Assembly: GCA_905202055.1 (NCBI GenBank)
Contig: CAJKQK010000009.1
Span: 1-51,521 of the forward strand
DNA length: 51,521 nucleotides
From: an uncultured Oxalobacter sp.
GTDB taxonomy: Bacteria; Pseudomonadota; Gammaproteobacteria; Burkholderiales; Burkholderiaceae_D
Direction of reading: 5' to 3'
In this document: positions 1-7,334 of the stretch, piece after piece
Layout of the letters: every line of letters begins with the position of its first letter
How positions within the stretch are numbered: the first letter of the stretch is position 1
Made by a program: the position numbers and the translations under genes
The notes under the pieces: model-generated
Database searches by the model: none
What the model saw: the letters and a program-made list of their open reading frames with translations, nothing else
Told to the model about the DNA's origin: nothing

Positions 1-1
1 A

Positions 2-34
2 TAAAAAAACAGGACAACCCCGGTTGTCCTGTTT
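2..34 (-). terminator. Rho-independent terminator of metY
   Basis: A 12-13 bp perfect inverted repeat (arms 7-19 and 22-34, closing to a 4-base loop) is followed, in the minus direction, by a run of T (complement of the A tract at 4-9). It lies just beyond the metY stop codon and should end transcripts arriving from metY. Confidence 0.85.
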
Positions 35-57
35 CCCCTGAAAAACACAAAACTTTT

Positions 58-1344
58 CTAAATCTGTGCCAGAGCCTGATCCAGATCGGCGATGAGGTCT
101 TCAGCATTTTCCAGACCGATGGACAGACGGATCATGTCTTCGCTGACCCCGGCTTTTTTCAGCTCTTCAGCATTCAACTGGCGATGGGTCGTCGATGCCG
201 AGTGGGTTGCCAGAGAACGGGCATCGCCGATATTGACCAGGCGGGTAAACAGCTTGAATGCATCCAGCACCTTGGCACCGGCTTCGCGGGCACTCATGCT
301 TCCTGATGGTTTGACACCGAAAGACAGCAGGCTCGGCGCCTTGCCATTCATGTATTTCTGCAGCAGGGCATGGTCGCGATGATCCGGCAACGCGGCACAA
401 TTCACCCAGGAGACTTTCGGATGATCGTTCAGGAATTTGGCAAGGGCAAGCGCATTTTCACAGGTTCTGTCCATACGCAACGGCAGAGTTTCGATACCCT
501 GCAGGATCAAAAACGAGTTCATCGGGGAAAGCGCCCCCCCCATATTGCGCAAAGGAACGACCCTTGCACGGGCAATATAAGCCGCATCGCCAAACGATTC
601 CGTATAAACGACACCATGATAGGACACATCCGGTTCGCTCAGACGCTTGAATTTTTCCCTGTTTTCTTTCCATGGGAATTTGCCGCTATCGACGATACAG
701 CCGCCAAGACTGTTGCCGTGACCGTTCATCGATTTGGTCAGGGCATACACCACGATATCGGCACCGAATTCGAACGGGCGGCACAGATAGGAAGTCGGAA
801 CGGTATTGTCGACGATCAGTGGAATACCATGAGCGTGGGCGATCTTTGCCAGCTTTTCGATATCGGTAACGTTGCCGAGAGGATTGCCGACGGACTCACA
901 GAAGATAGCCTTGGTCCTGCTGTCGATCCGTGCCGAAAAATCATCTTCCAGAAGAGGATCGGCAAAACGGACTTCTACGCCATATTGCGGAAAGGTGTGG
1001 GCAAACAGGTTATACGTGCCGCCATAAAGCGTGCTCGACGCGATAATATTGTCACCGACTTCCGTGATCGTCTGGATCGCGTACGTAACAGCAGTCATAC
1101 CAGACGCCAGAGCCAGCGCACCAACACCCCCTTCCAGAGCCGCAACACGTTTTTCCAGCACGTCGTTCGTCGGATTCATGATACGGGTATAAATATTACC
1201 CGGGACTTTCAAATCGAACAGGTCGGCACCGTGCTGGGCGCTGTCGAAGGCATAAGCCACTGTCTGGTAAATAGGTACCGCAACCGACTTGGTCACAGGA
1301 TCAGGGGAATAACCGGCGTGAATCGCAAGAGTTTCGAATTTCAT
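58..1344 (-). CDS. metY: O-acetylhomoserine sulfhydrylase (homocysteine synthase)
   Basis: PLP-dependent enzyme of the Cys/Met metabolism family that makes homocysteine from O-acetylhomoserine and sulfide in the cytoplasm, a direct-sulfhydrylation step of methionine synthesis. The 428-residue length is typical of MetY. The PLP lysine is K204 in the motif ALTKSMNGHG, and the family segments NPLGNVTDI and STTHRQLN are present. The frame can be extended to a TTG at 1350, but the ATG at 1344 is the better start because it gives the usual MKFETLAIHAG beginning; no strong Shine-Dalgarno is visible. It lies 69 bases downstream of fdhD on the same strand, so read-through from modE-fdhD is possible, and it ends at a clear hairpin terminator. 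No SAM riboswitch fits in the short upstream gap. Cystathionine gamma-synthase is a less likely alternative given the length and inserts. Confidence 0.93.
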   Translation of the reverse strand: MKFETLAIHAGYSPDPVTKSVAVPIYQTVAYAFDSAQHGADLFDLKVPGNIYTRIMNPTNDVLEKRVAALEGGVGALALASGMTAVTYAIQTITEVGDNIIASSTLYGGTYNLFAHTFPQYGVEVRFADPLLEDDFSARIDSRTKAIFCESVGNPLGNVTDIEKLAKIAHAHGIPLIVDNTVPTSYLCRPFEFGADIVVYALTKSMNGHGNSLGGCIVDSGKFPWKENREKFKRLSEPDVSYHGVVYTESFGDAAYIARARVVPLRNMGGALSPMNSFLILQGIETLPLRMDRTCENALALAKFLNDHPKVSWVNCAALPDHRDHALLQKYMNGKAPSLLSFGVKPSGSMSAREAGAKVLDAFKLFTRLVNIGDARSLATHSASTTHRQLNAEELKKAGVSEDMIRLSIGLENAEDLIADLDQALAQI

Positions 1345-1413
1345 GGTCAATAATCGCGAAATGAGTAATAAAGATGTTTCACATTGTACAGATTGCCATC
1401 AATCCATACAAAA

Positions 1414-2214
1414 CTAAACGAGCCTATGTGGATGGGCGTAAACCGTATGGCCGTTTTCACGGACAAAACCGAGCAGGGTCAAATTGATTTCACTGGCGAT
1501 CCGGATCGCCAGTGCCGTCGGCGCAGAGACTGCTGCCAACATGCCGATACCTGCCGATCCGCATTTCTGAACCATTTCATAACTGGCCCGGCTCGTTACG
1601 AGCGCCGCTCCGGTGGAAGAATCCGCTTTTTGTCTGGCAAGCGCACCGATCAGTTTATCCAGTGCATTATGTCGTCCGACATCTTCACGAACCAGCATGA
1701 CATGTCCATTCATATCCAGCCAGGCCGCCGCGTGGGTTGCGCCTGTTTTTTTCTTGAGAACCTGCAGCTCGTCCATTTTATCAAAACCCCGATGGATGAC
1801 TTCCGGACTGAACACCGGATTCGACGTCACAACAGGAGGCATCCTGACAGCCTGAGACAGGGAGTCCGTACCGCACAAACCACAGCCGGTACGACCGGTC
1901 AGGTTTCGCCTTCTCTCTTTCAGATACCGAAACCGTTCACTGGCGATCTCGAGTTCGACACGAATGCCGTTTTCAGCCTCAACAATTTCCGCCCCATAAA
2001 TTTCTTCCGGGGCTTCAATAATGCCTTCGGTCAGTGAAAATCCCAGCGCAAAATCCTCCATATCAGCGGGTGTCGCGAGCATGACCGCATGAGAAATCCC
2101 GTTGTAAACCAGCGCGACCGGCACTTCTTCTGCAACCGTATCGTCTCTTAAAACCTTTTGTTCGTTTTTCCAGTGGCACACACTGACTTTTTCCGCTGTG
2201 TCATACGTTTTCAT
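1414..2214 (-). CDS. fdhD: Formate dehydrogenase accessory sulfurtransferase FdhD
   Basis: FdhD passes sulfur from the cysteine desulfurase IscS to the Mo-bis-MGD cofactor of formate dehydrogenases, which are inactive without it. The catalytic C-G-L-C motif lies near residues 111-114 (ATG numbering), followed by GTDSL; the C-terminal part has DVGRHNALDK and SRASYEMVQK, both family signatures. The frame is open to a TTG at 2229 that overlaps the modE stop, but the ATG at 2214 with AAAGAA upstream is preferred, giving 266 residues. It directly follows modE and is probably co-transcribed with it. Its client is most likely the formate dehydrogenase at 7335-9491, and the iscS gene at 27178 supplies the sulfur donor. 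Confidence 0.95.
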   Translation of the reverse strand: MKTYDTAEKVSVCHWKNEQKVLRDDTVAEEVPVALVYNGISHAVMLATPADMEDFALGFSLTEGIIEAPEEIYGAEIVEAENGIRVELEIASERFRYLKERRRNLTGRTGCGLCGTDSLSQAVRMPPVVTSNPVFSPEVIHRGFDKMDELQVLKKKTGATHAAAWLDMNGHVMLVREDVGRHNALDKLIGALARQKADSSTGAALVTSRASYEMVQKCGSAGIGMLAAVSAPTALAIRIASEINLTLLGFVRENGHTVYAHPHRLV

Positions 2215-2225
2215 ATCATATTCTT

Positions 2226-2996
2226 TCAAGGCAGAAGAGCGACAACGACAGCGGATTCATCGACCGAGGCAAATACCTGATCCTGCAATTTTATTTTCCT
2301 GTCGGCAGAAGCGAACCCGACCAGTTGCAGACCCGGAATCAATTCCATCGTGACTTCATCTTCCTTGTCACCGGTTGAAATCCGCGCAACCTTTCCGCAA
2401 AACTGGTTGGCCGAGGATAAATTGGACGTGTTCGCCTCGTCAAAAACCTTGACCGCTGTCGCCTTGCACATGGCGACAACCTGGAGTCCGGGTTTCAGCG
2501 CCAGCAGCTCGGCACTCGTCCGGGTAATTCGCGCAATCAGTACCGGCAGGGAATCATTGACGGCAAGACAGACGCGGACGATTTGCCCGCTCATTTTCAG
2601 TCCCTTGACCCGGCAGGGCAAATAATTGCGCATACTCGTCCTGATCGAAAGACGGGAAAACCGTGCTTCGACCGTATCGACGGTTTCTCCCTGAAACTGG
2701 TCCAGTACTTCCTGACGTTTTTTTTCAAGAACACCGGCAATCTGAAGCAGGCGTTCTCCGTCATCGGTCAGTTTCGCGCCCCCGCCTCCGACTCCCCCGA
2801 CCACTTTTTCGACCAGCGAAACGCCTGTCAGATTGGTCAGGGTATCGATAGCCTGCCATGCCGCCTTGTAACTGATCCCCGCTTCACGGGCAGCCTGTGA
2901 AATGGAGCCCGTTTGTCCGATTTGCCGCAAAACCTCGATCCGCTTGTCGGTCGTCCCATGAGCGAAAGCATTTGCCAGAGAAACTGAATCAGTCAT
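2226..2996 (-). CDS. modE: Molybdate-responsive transcriptional regulator ModE
   Basis: Full-length ModE: an N-terminal LysR-type winged helix (about residues 15-110, with the GISYKAAWQAIDTL helix-turn-helix and the GGGGGAKLT wing) and a C-terminal pair of molybdate-binding Mop/TOBE domains (from about 120, with SMRNYLPCRV and LSSANQFCGKV). In the family, dimeric ModE with bound molybdate represses the modABC transporter genes. The first in-frame ATG at 2996 is preferred to an upstream TTG at 3002, giving 256 residues. It is divergent from modA, and a ModE-like operator lies in the shared region, so modABC repression is expected. No strong Shine-Dalgarno is visible. Confidence 0.95.
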   Translation of the reverse strand: MTDSVSLANAFAHGTTDKRIEVLRQIGQTGSISQAAREAGISYKAAWQAIDTLTNLTGVSLVEKVVGGVGGGGAKLTDDGERLLQIAGVLEKKRQEVLDQFQGETVDTVEARFSRLSIRTSMRNYLPCRVKGLKMSGQIVRVCLAVNDSLPVLIARITRTSAELLALKPGLQVVAMCKATAVKVFDEANTSNLSSANQFCGKVARISTGDKEDEVTMELIPGLQLVGFASADRKIKLQDQVFASVDESAVVVALLP

Positions 2997-3024
2997 TTTC
3001 AATCACACACAAAAAATAAAATAT

Positions 3025-3054
3025 TTGAACATTTCAAAAATGTTCTGCTAAAAT
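3025..3054 (+). promoter_or_regulatory. Candidate sigma-70 promoter of modABC
   Basis: TTGAAC (3025-3030) and TAAAAT (3049-3054) are separated by 18 bases. The start point would fall near 3061, inside the ModE-like operator, which is where a repressor should bind. Confidence 0.6.
3027..3045. promoter_or_regulatory. Unassigned palindrome between the modA -35 and -10
   Basis: Perfect 8-bp arms GAACATTT (3027-3034) and AAATGTTC (3038-3045) flank three bases. It overlaps the -35 element and part of the spacer. It does not resemble a ModE site, so another regulator may bind here; the regulator is unknown. Confidence 0.45.
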
Positions 3055-3080
3055 CGCTATTCCAATTATGAATAGCGATT
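3052..3080. promoter_or_regulatory. ModE-like operator upstream of modA
   Basis: Perfect 10-bp inverted repeat: AATCGCTATT (3052-3061) and AATAGCGATT (3071-3080), spacer nine bases. The half-site fits the ModE half-site pattern (CGnTAT with its inverse) at about the E. coli modA spacing. It ends 10 bases before the modA start and covers the predicted transcription start. Confidence 0.75.
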
Positions 3081-3090
3081 GAGTTCAACC

Positions 3091-3852
3091 ATGAAAAAAT
3101 TATTCCGTTTACCTTCTTTAATTCTCGGATTCCTGCTTTTAAGTGTATCCGCTTTTGTTTCAGCAGAAACCGTCCACGTCGCCGTAGCTGCCAATTTTGT
3201 CGAGCCCCTCAAAAATATCAGCGCACAATTTGAAAAAGCGACCGGCAACACAGTCATGATCACCAGTGGTGCGACCGGCAAACTTTATGCGCAGATCAAA
3301 AACGGCGCCCCTTACGACATTCTTCTGGCTGCTGATGCAAAAACGCCTGCAAAGCTGGAAAGCGAAAACGCTATTGTACCCGGTAGTCGGTTTACCTATG
3401 CGATCGGCAAACTGGCACTCTGGTCCGCAAAACCCGGCTATGTGGACAATAAAGGGGAAATCCTGAAAAAGCAACCATTCAAACATATTGCCATCGCATC
3501 GCCGAAACTGGCTCCTTACGGACTGGCAGCCCGGCAAACCCTTGAAAAAATGGGCTTATGGCAATCCATGCAAGCCAAAATCGTTCAGGGTGAGAATATC
3601 GGACAGACATACCAGTTTGTCGCCTCCGGCAACGCCGAACTGGGTTTTGTCGCCCTCTCCCAGATCTATAAAAACGGCAAAGTCAAAAGCGGTTCGGCGT
3701 GGATCGTCGATGCAAGGGATTATGAGCCTATCGCACAGGATGCCGTACTGCTGACACACGGAAAAAACAATGAAGCAGCTGCCGCACTGATGAAATATCT
3801 GAAGTCCGATGCCTCATACAAAGTGTTGAAATCCTACGGTTACGGTCATTAA
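3091..3852 (+). CDS. modA: Molybdate ABC transporter, periplasmic binding protein
   Basis: Periplasmic protein that captures molybdate (or tungstate) for ModBC. A 27-residue signal peptide (KK, then a leucine-rich core, then AFVSA before ETV) is followed by the family opening VAVAANF, the anion-contact segment ITSGATGKLYAQI, and GAPYDILLAAD. The 253-residue length is normal. The frame extends to a TTG at 3079, but that lies inside the operator; the ATG at 3091 starts the signal peptide properly. It is first in modA-modB-modC, 13 bases ahead of modB, and is expected to be repressed by ModE when molybdate is plentiful. Confidence 0.95.
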   Translation: MKKLFRLPSLILGFLLLSVSAFVSAETVHVAVAANFVEPLKNISAQFEKATGNTVMITSGATGKLYAQIKNGAPYDILLAADAKTPAKLESENAIVPGSRFTYAIGKLALWSAKPGYVDNKGEILKKQPFKHIAIASPKLAPYGLAARQTLEKMGLWQSMQAKIVQGENIGQTYQFVASGNAELGFVALSQIYKNGKVKSGSAWIVDARDYEPIAQDAVLLTHGKNNEAAAALMKYLKSDASYKVLKSYGYGH

Positions 3853-3865
3853 AGGATGATCGAAA

Positions 3866-4537
3866 ATGCCGGAAATGGATTTTTCTGCGGTCTGGCTGAC
3901 GTTAAAGCTCGCCACCCTGACCACCGCCATCCTGCTCGTTCTGGGTACGCCACTTGCGTGGAAACTCTCCCATACGGATGGATGGTGGCGCGGCCCTGTC
4001 AACGCTATTGTAGCGCTGCCATTTGTGCTGCCTCCGACCGTTCTGGGCTTTTACCTGCTGACCATGATGGGGCCGAACGGCCCTGTCGGCCAGTTCTGTG
4101 AATGGCTTGGCCTGCCCACGCTGCCCTTCAGTTTTTCCGGTCTCGTCGTCGCTTCCGTCATTTATTCCATGCCCTTCGTGGTTCAACCCCTGCAAAACTC
4201 TTTCGAAGCCATCGGGAAACGCCCGCTGGAAGCAGCGGCAACCTTGCGGGCATCCCCGCTTGACACCTTTTTCAGCGTCATCTTGCCGATGGCAAAATCC
4301 GGCTATCTGACTGCCACAGTGATGGGATTTGCGCATACTGTGGGTGAATTCGGTGTCGTGCTGATGATCGGCGGCAACATACCCGACAAGACACGTGTCC
4401 TGTCGGTTGCGATCTACGACCATGTCGAAGCACTGGAATATACACAGGCACACTGGCTTTCTGCCGGCATGCTGATATTCTCGTTTTTTGTCTTGCTGGC
4501 GCTTTACCTTTTGAATCCTAACAGGCGGCGTGTATGA
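3866..4537 (+). CDS. modB: Molybdate ABC transporter permease ModB
   Basis: Inner-membrane channel of the molybdate importer, 223 residues, with about five to six hydrophobic segments. The ABC-permease EAA loop that contacts ModC is visible as EAAATLRASPLDTFFSVILP near residue 130; HTVGEFGVVLMIGGNIP is a ModB/CysT-type signature. An AAAGGA ribosome site precedes the ATG. The stop codon overlaps the modC start by four bases (ATGA), which indicates translational coupling. Confidence 0.95.
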   Translation: MPEMDFSAVWLTLKLATLTTAILLVLGTPLAWKLSHTDGWWRGPVNAIVALPFVLPPTVLGFYLLTMMGPNGPVGQFCEWLGLPTLPFSFSGLVVASVIYSMPFVVQPLQNSFEAIGKRPLEAAATLRASPLDTFFSVILPMAKSGYLTATVMGFAHTVGEFGVVLMIGGNIPDKTRVLSVAIYDHVEALEYTQAHWLSAGMLIFSFFVLLALYLLNPNRRRV

Positions 4538-5583
4538 AGAATTTGCTTTTCAAAGGGAAAGTCACCCGCAAAGACTTCGAACTGGATTTCGATCTGGCGT
4601 TGCCGGGATCGGGAATTACCGCATTTTTCGGTGAATCCGGAGCAGGCAAATCCACCCTGCTGCGTACTGTCGCCGGACTCGTACAGCCGTCCGATGGAAA
4701 AATCAGCATTGGCGACGAAATATGGCAGGACGATGAAAATAAAATCTTCGTCCCGACCCATAAACGTTCTGTCGGTTTTGTCTTTCAGGATGCCGCCCTC
4801 TTCCCGCATCTTTCCGTCAAAAACAATCTGCAATACGGAATGAAACGCATCCCGGCCGAAAAACGGATCATTTCTCTGGAAAAAGCTGTCGATTTGCTTG
4901 GAATCGGCCATCTGCTCGACCGGATGCCGGATACGCTTTCCGGTGGTGAACAGCAACGTGCAAGTATCGCCCGTGCACTGGCGACGAGTCCTGACATCAT
5001 GCTCATGGATGAGCCGATGGCAGCGCTGGACATGAAACGCAAATCTGAAATCATTCCTTATCTCATGCGATTGAATACGGAACTGGAAATTCCGATACTG
5101 TACGTCAGCCATGCCCTGGAGGAAGTCAGTGTACTGGCAGATCATCTCGTTTTGCTTGAAAAAGGCAGGATCGTCGCCTCCGGTAAAGTCAACGATATGC
5201 TGACCAGACTGGATTTGCCATTGGCTTATTACGATGTCGCCGCGGCCATCGTAAACGGGCAAGTCGTTGGGGAAGACAGTGAATTCAAGCTTTGCACGAT
5301 CCGGTTTTCAGGAGGCGAAATTTTGCTGCCCTCCGCCAATTTGAGGACAGGACAGCAGGTACGTCTTCGTGTTCAGGCACGGGATGTTAGCCTGACAACG
5401 GAAAAACCGGTGAATACCAGTATTCTGAATGCTTTTGAGGCGACAGTCGTTAACCTGTCCCCGGATTCGGATGGACAGGTTTTAATCGAACTCAACGTAA
5501 AAGGAACACATTTATTGTCGAGAATCACAAGTAAGTCCGTCAATACCCTCAAACTGGACACAGGCAAATCCGTCTTTGCCTAG
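4534..5583 (+). CDS. modC: Molybdate ABC transporter ATP-binding protein ModC
   Basis: ATPase of the molybdate importer. The Walker A is GESGAGKST (about residues 34-42), the ABC signature LSGGEQQR, and the Walker B DIMLMDEP, followed by a D-loop (AALD) and switch histidine (YVSHALEE). After about residue 285 comes a Mop/TOBE domain (RVQARDVSLTTEKPVNTSILN) that can bind molybdate and is usual in ModC. The length, 349 residues, is normal. It starts inside the last codon of modB. No convincing terminator is visible in the 100 bases after it. Confidence 0.95.
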   Translation: MKNLLFKGKVTRKDFELDFDLALPGSGITAFFGESGAGKSTLLRTVAGLVQPSDGKISIGDEIWQDDENKIFVPTHKRSVGFVFQDAALFPHLSVKNNLQYGMKRIPAEKRIISLEKAVDLLGIGHLLDRMPDTLSGGEQQRASIARALATSPDIMLMDEPMAALDMKRKSEIIPYLMRLNTELEIPILYVSHALEEVSVLADHLVLLEKGRIVASGKVNDMLTRLDLPLAYYDVAAAIVNGQVVGEDSEFKLCTIRFSGGEILLPSANLRTGQQVRLRVQARDVSLTTEKPVNTSILNAFEATVVNLSPDSDGQVLIELNVKGTHLLSRITSKSVNTLKLDTGKSVFA

Positions 5584-5684
5584 GTAAAAGGCATTGCCGT
5601 GATTGAATAAACTTCTAAAAACGGCGTCAACCAAACATCGGACTTGAAAAGTTGCTGTGTTCGGCAGGATTTTTTTTGCAAGGC

Positions 5685-5712
5685 TATAATCATTGAAAAC
5701 CATTCTCATTTA
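5685..5712. promoter_or_regulatory. Possible -10 element with a Fur-like AT-rich box
   Basis: TATAAT at 5685-5690 is a good -10, without a clear -35. It runs into a stretch whose complement reads AATGAGAATGG then TTTTCAATGATTAT, similar to Fur boxes (AATGAGAAT repeats). The match is partial and by eye; it could also be plain AT-rich promoter DNA for the aldehyde dehydrogenase. Confidence 0.3.
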
Positions 5713-5809
5713 GCCGCGAAAAATTGCCTTGCAGCAACATAATGGGTATGAAAAAATAATTGAAACAACATTTAAAAATATTAAAAAAGTTCTACTGACG
5801 GAGGTTCCA

Positions 5810-7261
5810 ATGAACGCCAAAGCTCAAGTTCCACAACACGAATTGCTCATCAATGGCAAATGGGTAAAACCAAAAAGCGGGAAATATTCGACCATTCTGA
5901 ATCCGGCAACGGAAGAAGTCATCGCTTATGTCGCCGCCGGTGACGAAAGTGACGTCGATGCCGCTGCCCAAGCGGCAAGGGCTGCCCTGAAAGTCTGGAA
6001 CGGCATCAGTGCCGCCGAACGCGGCCGGATTCTGAACCGGTTCGCCGACCTGCTCGAGAAAAATCAGGAAGAACTGATCCTGCTCGAAAGCATCAACGCA
6101 GGCAAACCCATCTCCAGTGTCAGAAGACAGGATATGCCTGCGGCCATCGATACCCTCCGTTACTACGCAGGCTGGACCGACAAGATCATCGGTCAGGTTA
6201 TTCCGGCCAGAACGGATGCCCTGACATACACCGTTCGCGAACCGGTCGGCGTTGTCGGCGCGATCGTTCCATGGAACTTCCCGATCATGATCGGTATCTG
6301 GAAAATCGCACCGGCACTGGCTTGCGGCTGTACACTGATCGTCAAACCGGCTGAATTGACTCCGATGACAGCCATTCGTATCGGAGAACTGGCTCTTGAA
6401 GCCGGTATTCCTCCGGGCGTCCTGAATATCGTGACCGGCAAAGGCAGCGTTGTCGGTGATGCAATGGTCGCCCATCCACAAGTCGATAAAATCACGTTTA
6501 CCGGTTCTCCGAAAGTCGGCCGTGGCATCATGCAGGGCGCTTCGAGCAACTTCAAAAAACTGACACTGGAACTGGGTGGCAAATCGGCCAACATCATTTT
6601 CGACGACGCCGATCTGGATGCCGCCGTTCGCGGTTCCGCTTCCGGCATCTTCTTCAATGCCGGTCAGGTCTGCTCGGCAGGTTCCCGGATTCTCGTCCAC
6701 AAAAGAATCCACGACGAAGTCGTCGACCGCCTGATCGACCGTGCCAAACACATCAGAATCGGCGACACTGCATCGAAAGAAACCATCATGGGACCGCTGG
6801 TTTCCGAAAACCAGCTGAATACGGTTATGGAATATATCGATATCGGTAAAAACGAAGGTGCATCGGTCGTGTATGGTGGCGACCGGGTCGGTGACAAGGG
6901 CTTTTATGTCGCCCCGACGATTTTCACGGGTGTCAAAAATGAAATGCGTATTTCGCAGGAAGAAATCTTCGGCCCTGTCGCCAGCGTGATTTCCTTCGAG
7001 GATGAGGAAGAAGCCGTCGCCATTGCCAACGGAACCGCTTTCAGCCTTGCTGCCGGTGTCTGGAGTGCCGATGTCACCCGCATTCACAAAGTCGCACAGG
7101 ACATCAAGGCAGGTACTGTCTGGGTCAATACCTACGGGTACACGGACGTTCGCCTGCCATGGGGTGGAACGGGTGAATCCGGTTTCGGCCGTGAACACGG
7201 TGAAGCCGCTCTGGAAAACTTCACTGAACCGAAAACCATCTGGCTGTCTCTGAAAAGGTAA
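5810..7261 (+). CDS. NAD(P)-dependent aldehyde dehydrogenase (betaine-aldehyde type)
   Basis: Cytosolic aldehyde dehydrogenase that oxidises an aldehyde to its acid. The 483-residue protein has the fold's key features: VPWNFP for cofactor binding, the FTGSPKVGR turn of the Rossmann domain, the general base Glu254 in LELGGK, the catalytic nucleophile Cys288 in GQVCSAGSR, and the late motif EEIFGPV. It groups by motif with betaine-aldehyde and gamma-aminobutyraldehyde dehydrogenases, but the substrate cannot be read from sequence and no betA or transporter is adjacent. The frame reaches back to 5729, but the ATG at 5810 has an excellent GGAGG seven bases upstream, so the first 27 codons are dropped. 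It stands alone between modC and the convergent fdhF, with which it shares a terminator. Confidence 0.88.
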   Translation: MNAKAQVPQHELLINGKWVKPKSGKYSTILNPATEEVIAYVAAGDESDVDAAAQAARAALKVWNGISAAERGRILNRFADLLEKNQEELILLESINAGKPISSVRRQDMPAAIDTLRYYAGWTDKIIGQVIPARTDALTYTVREPVGVVGAIVPWNFPIMIGIWKIAPALACGCTLIVKPAELTPMTAIRIGELALEAGIPPGVLNIVTGKGSVVGDAMVAHPQVDKITFTGSPKVGRGIMQGASSNFKKLTLELGGKSANIIFDDADLDAAVRGSASGIFFNAGQVCSAGSRILVHKRIHDEVVDRLIDRAKHIRIGDTASKETIMGPLVSENQLNTVMEYIDIGKNEGASVVYGGDRVGDKGFYVAPTIFTGVKNEMRISQEEIFGPVASVISFEDEEEAVAIANGTAFSLAAGVWSADVTRIHKVAQDIKAGTVWVNTYGYTDVRLPWGGTGESGFGREHGEAALENFTEPKTIWLSLKR

Positions 7262-7278
7262 TCGGTAAGCACGCCCAT

Positions 7279-7310
7279 AAAAAAACCTCTCCTGATGGAG
7301 AGGTTTTTTG
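7279..7310. terminator. Bidirectional terminator between aldehyde dehydrogenase and fdhF
   Basis: A 9-bp GC-rich stem (AACCTCTCC, 7284-7292; GGAGAGGTT, 7297-7305) with a TGAT loop is flanked by A residues on the left and T residues on the right, so it works for the plus-strand gene and for fdhF coming from the right. Confidence 0.9.
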
Positions 7311-7334
7311 TTGCGGCGAACCAGAAAAAATGAA

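Noticed and set aside
370..1353. Open frame of 327 codons opposite metY
   Set aside because: It lies wholly antisense to a strongly conserved PLP enzyme, shows no recognisable family and is a codon-usage shadow.
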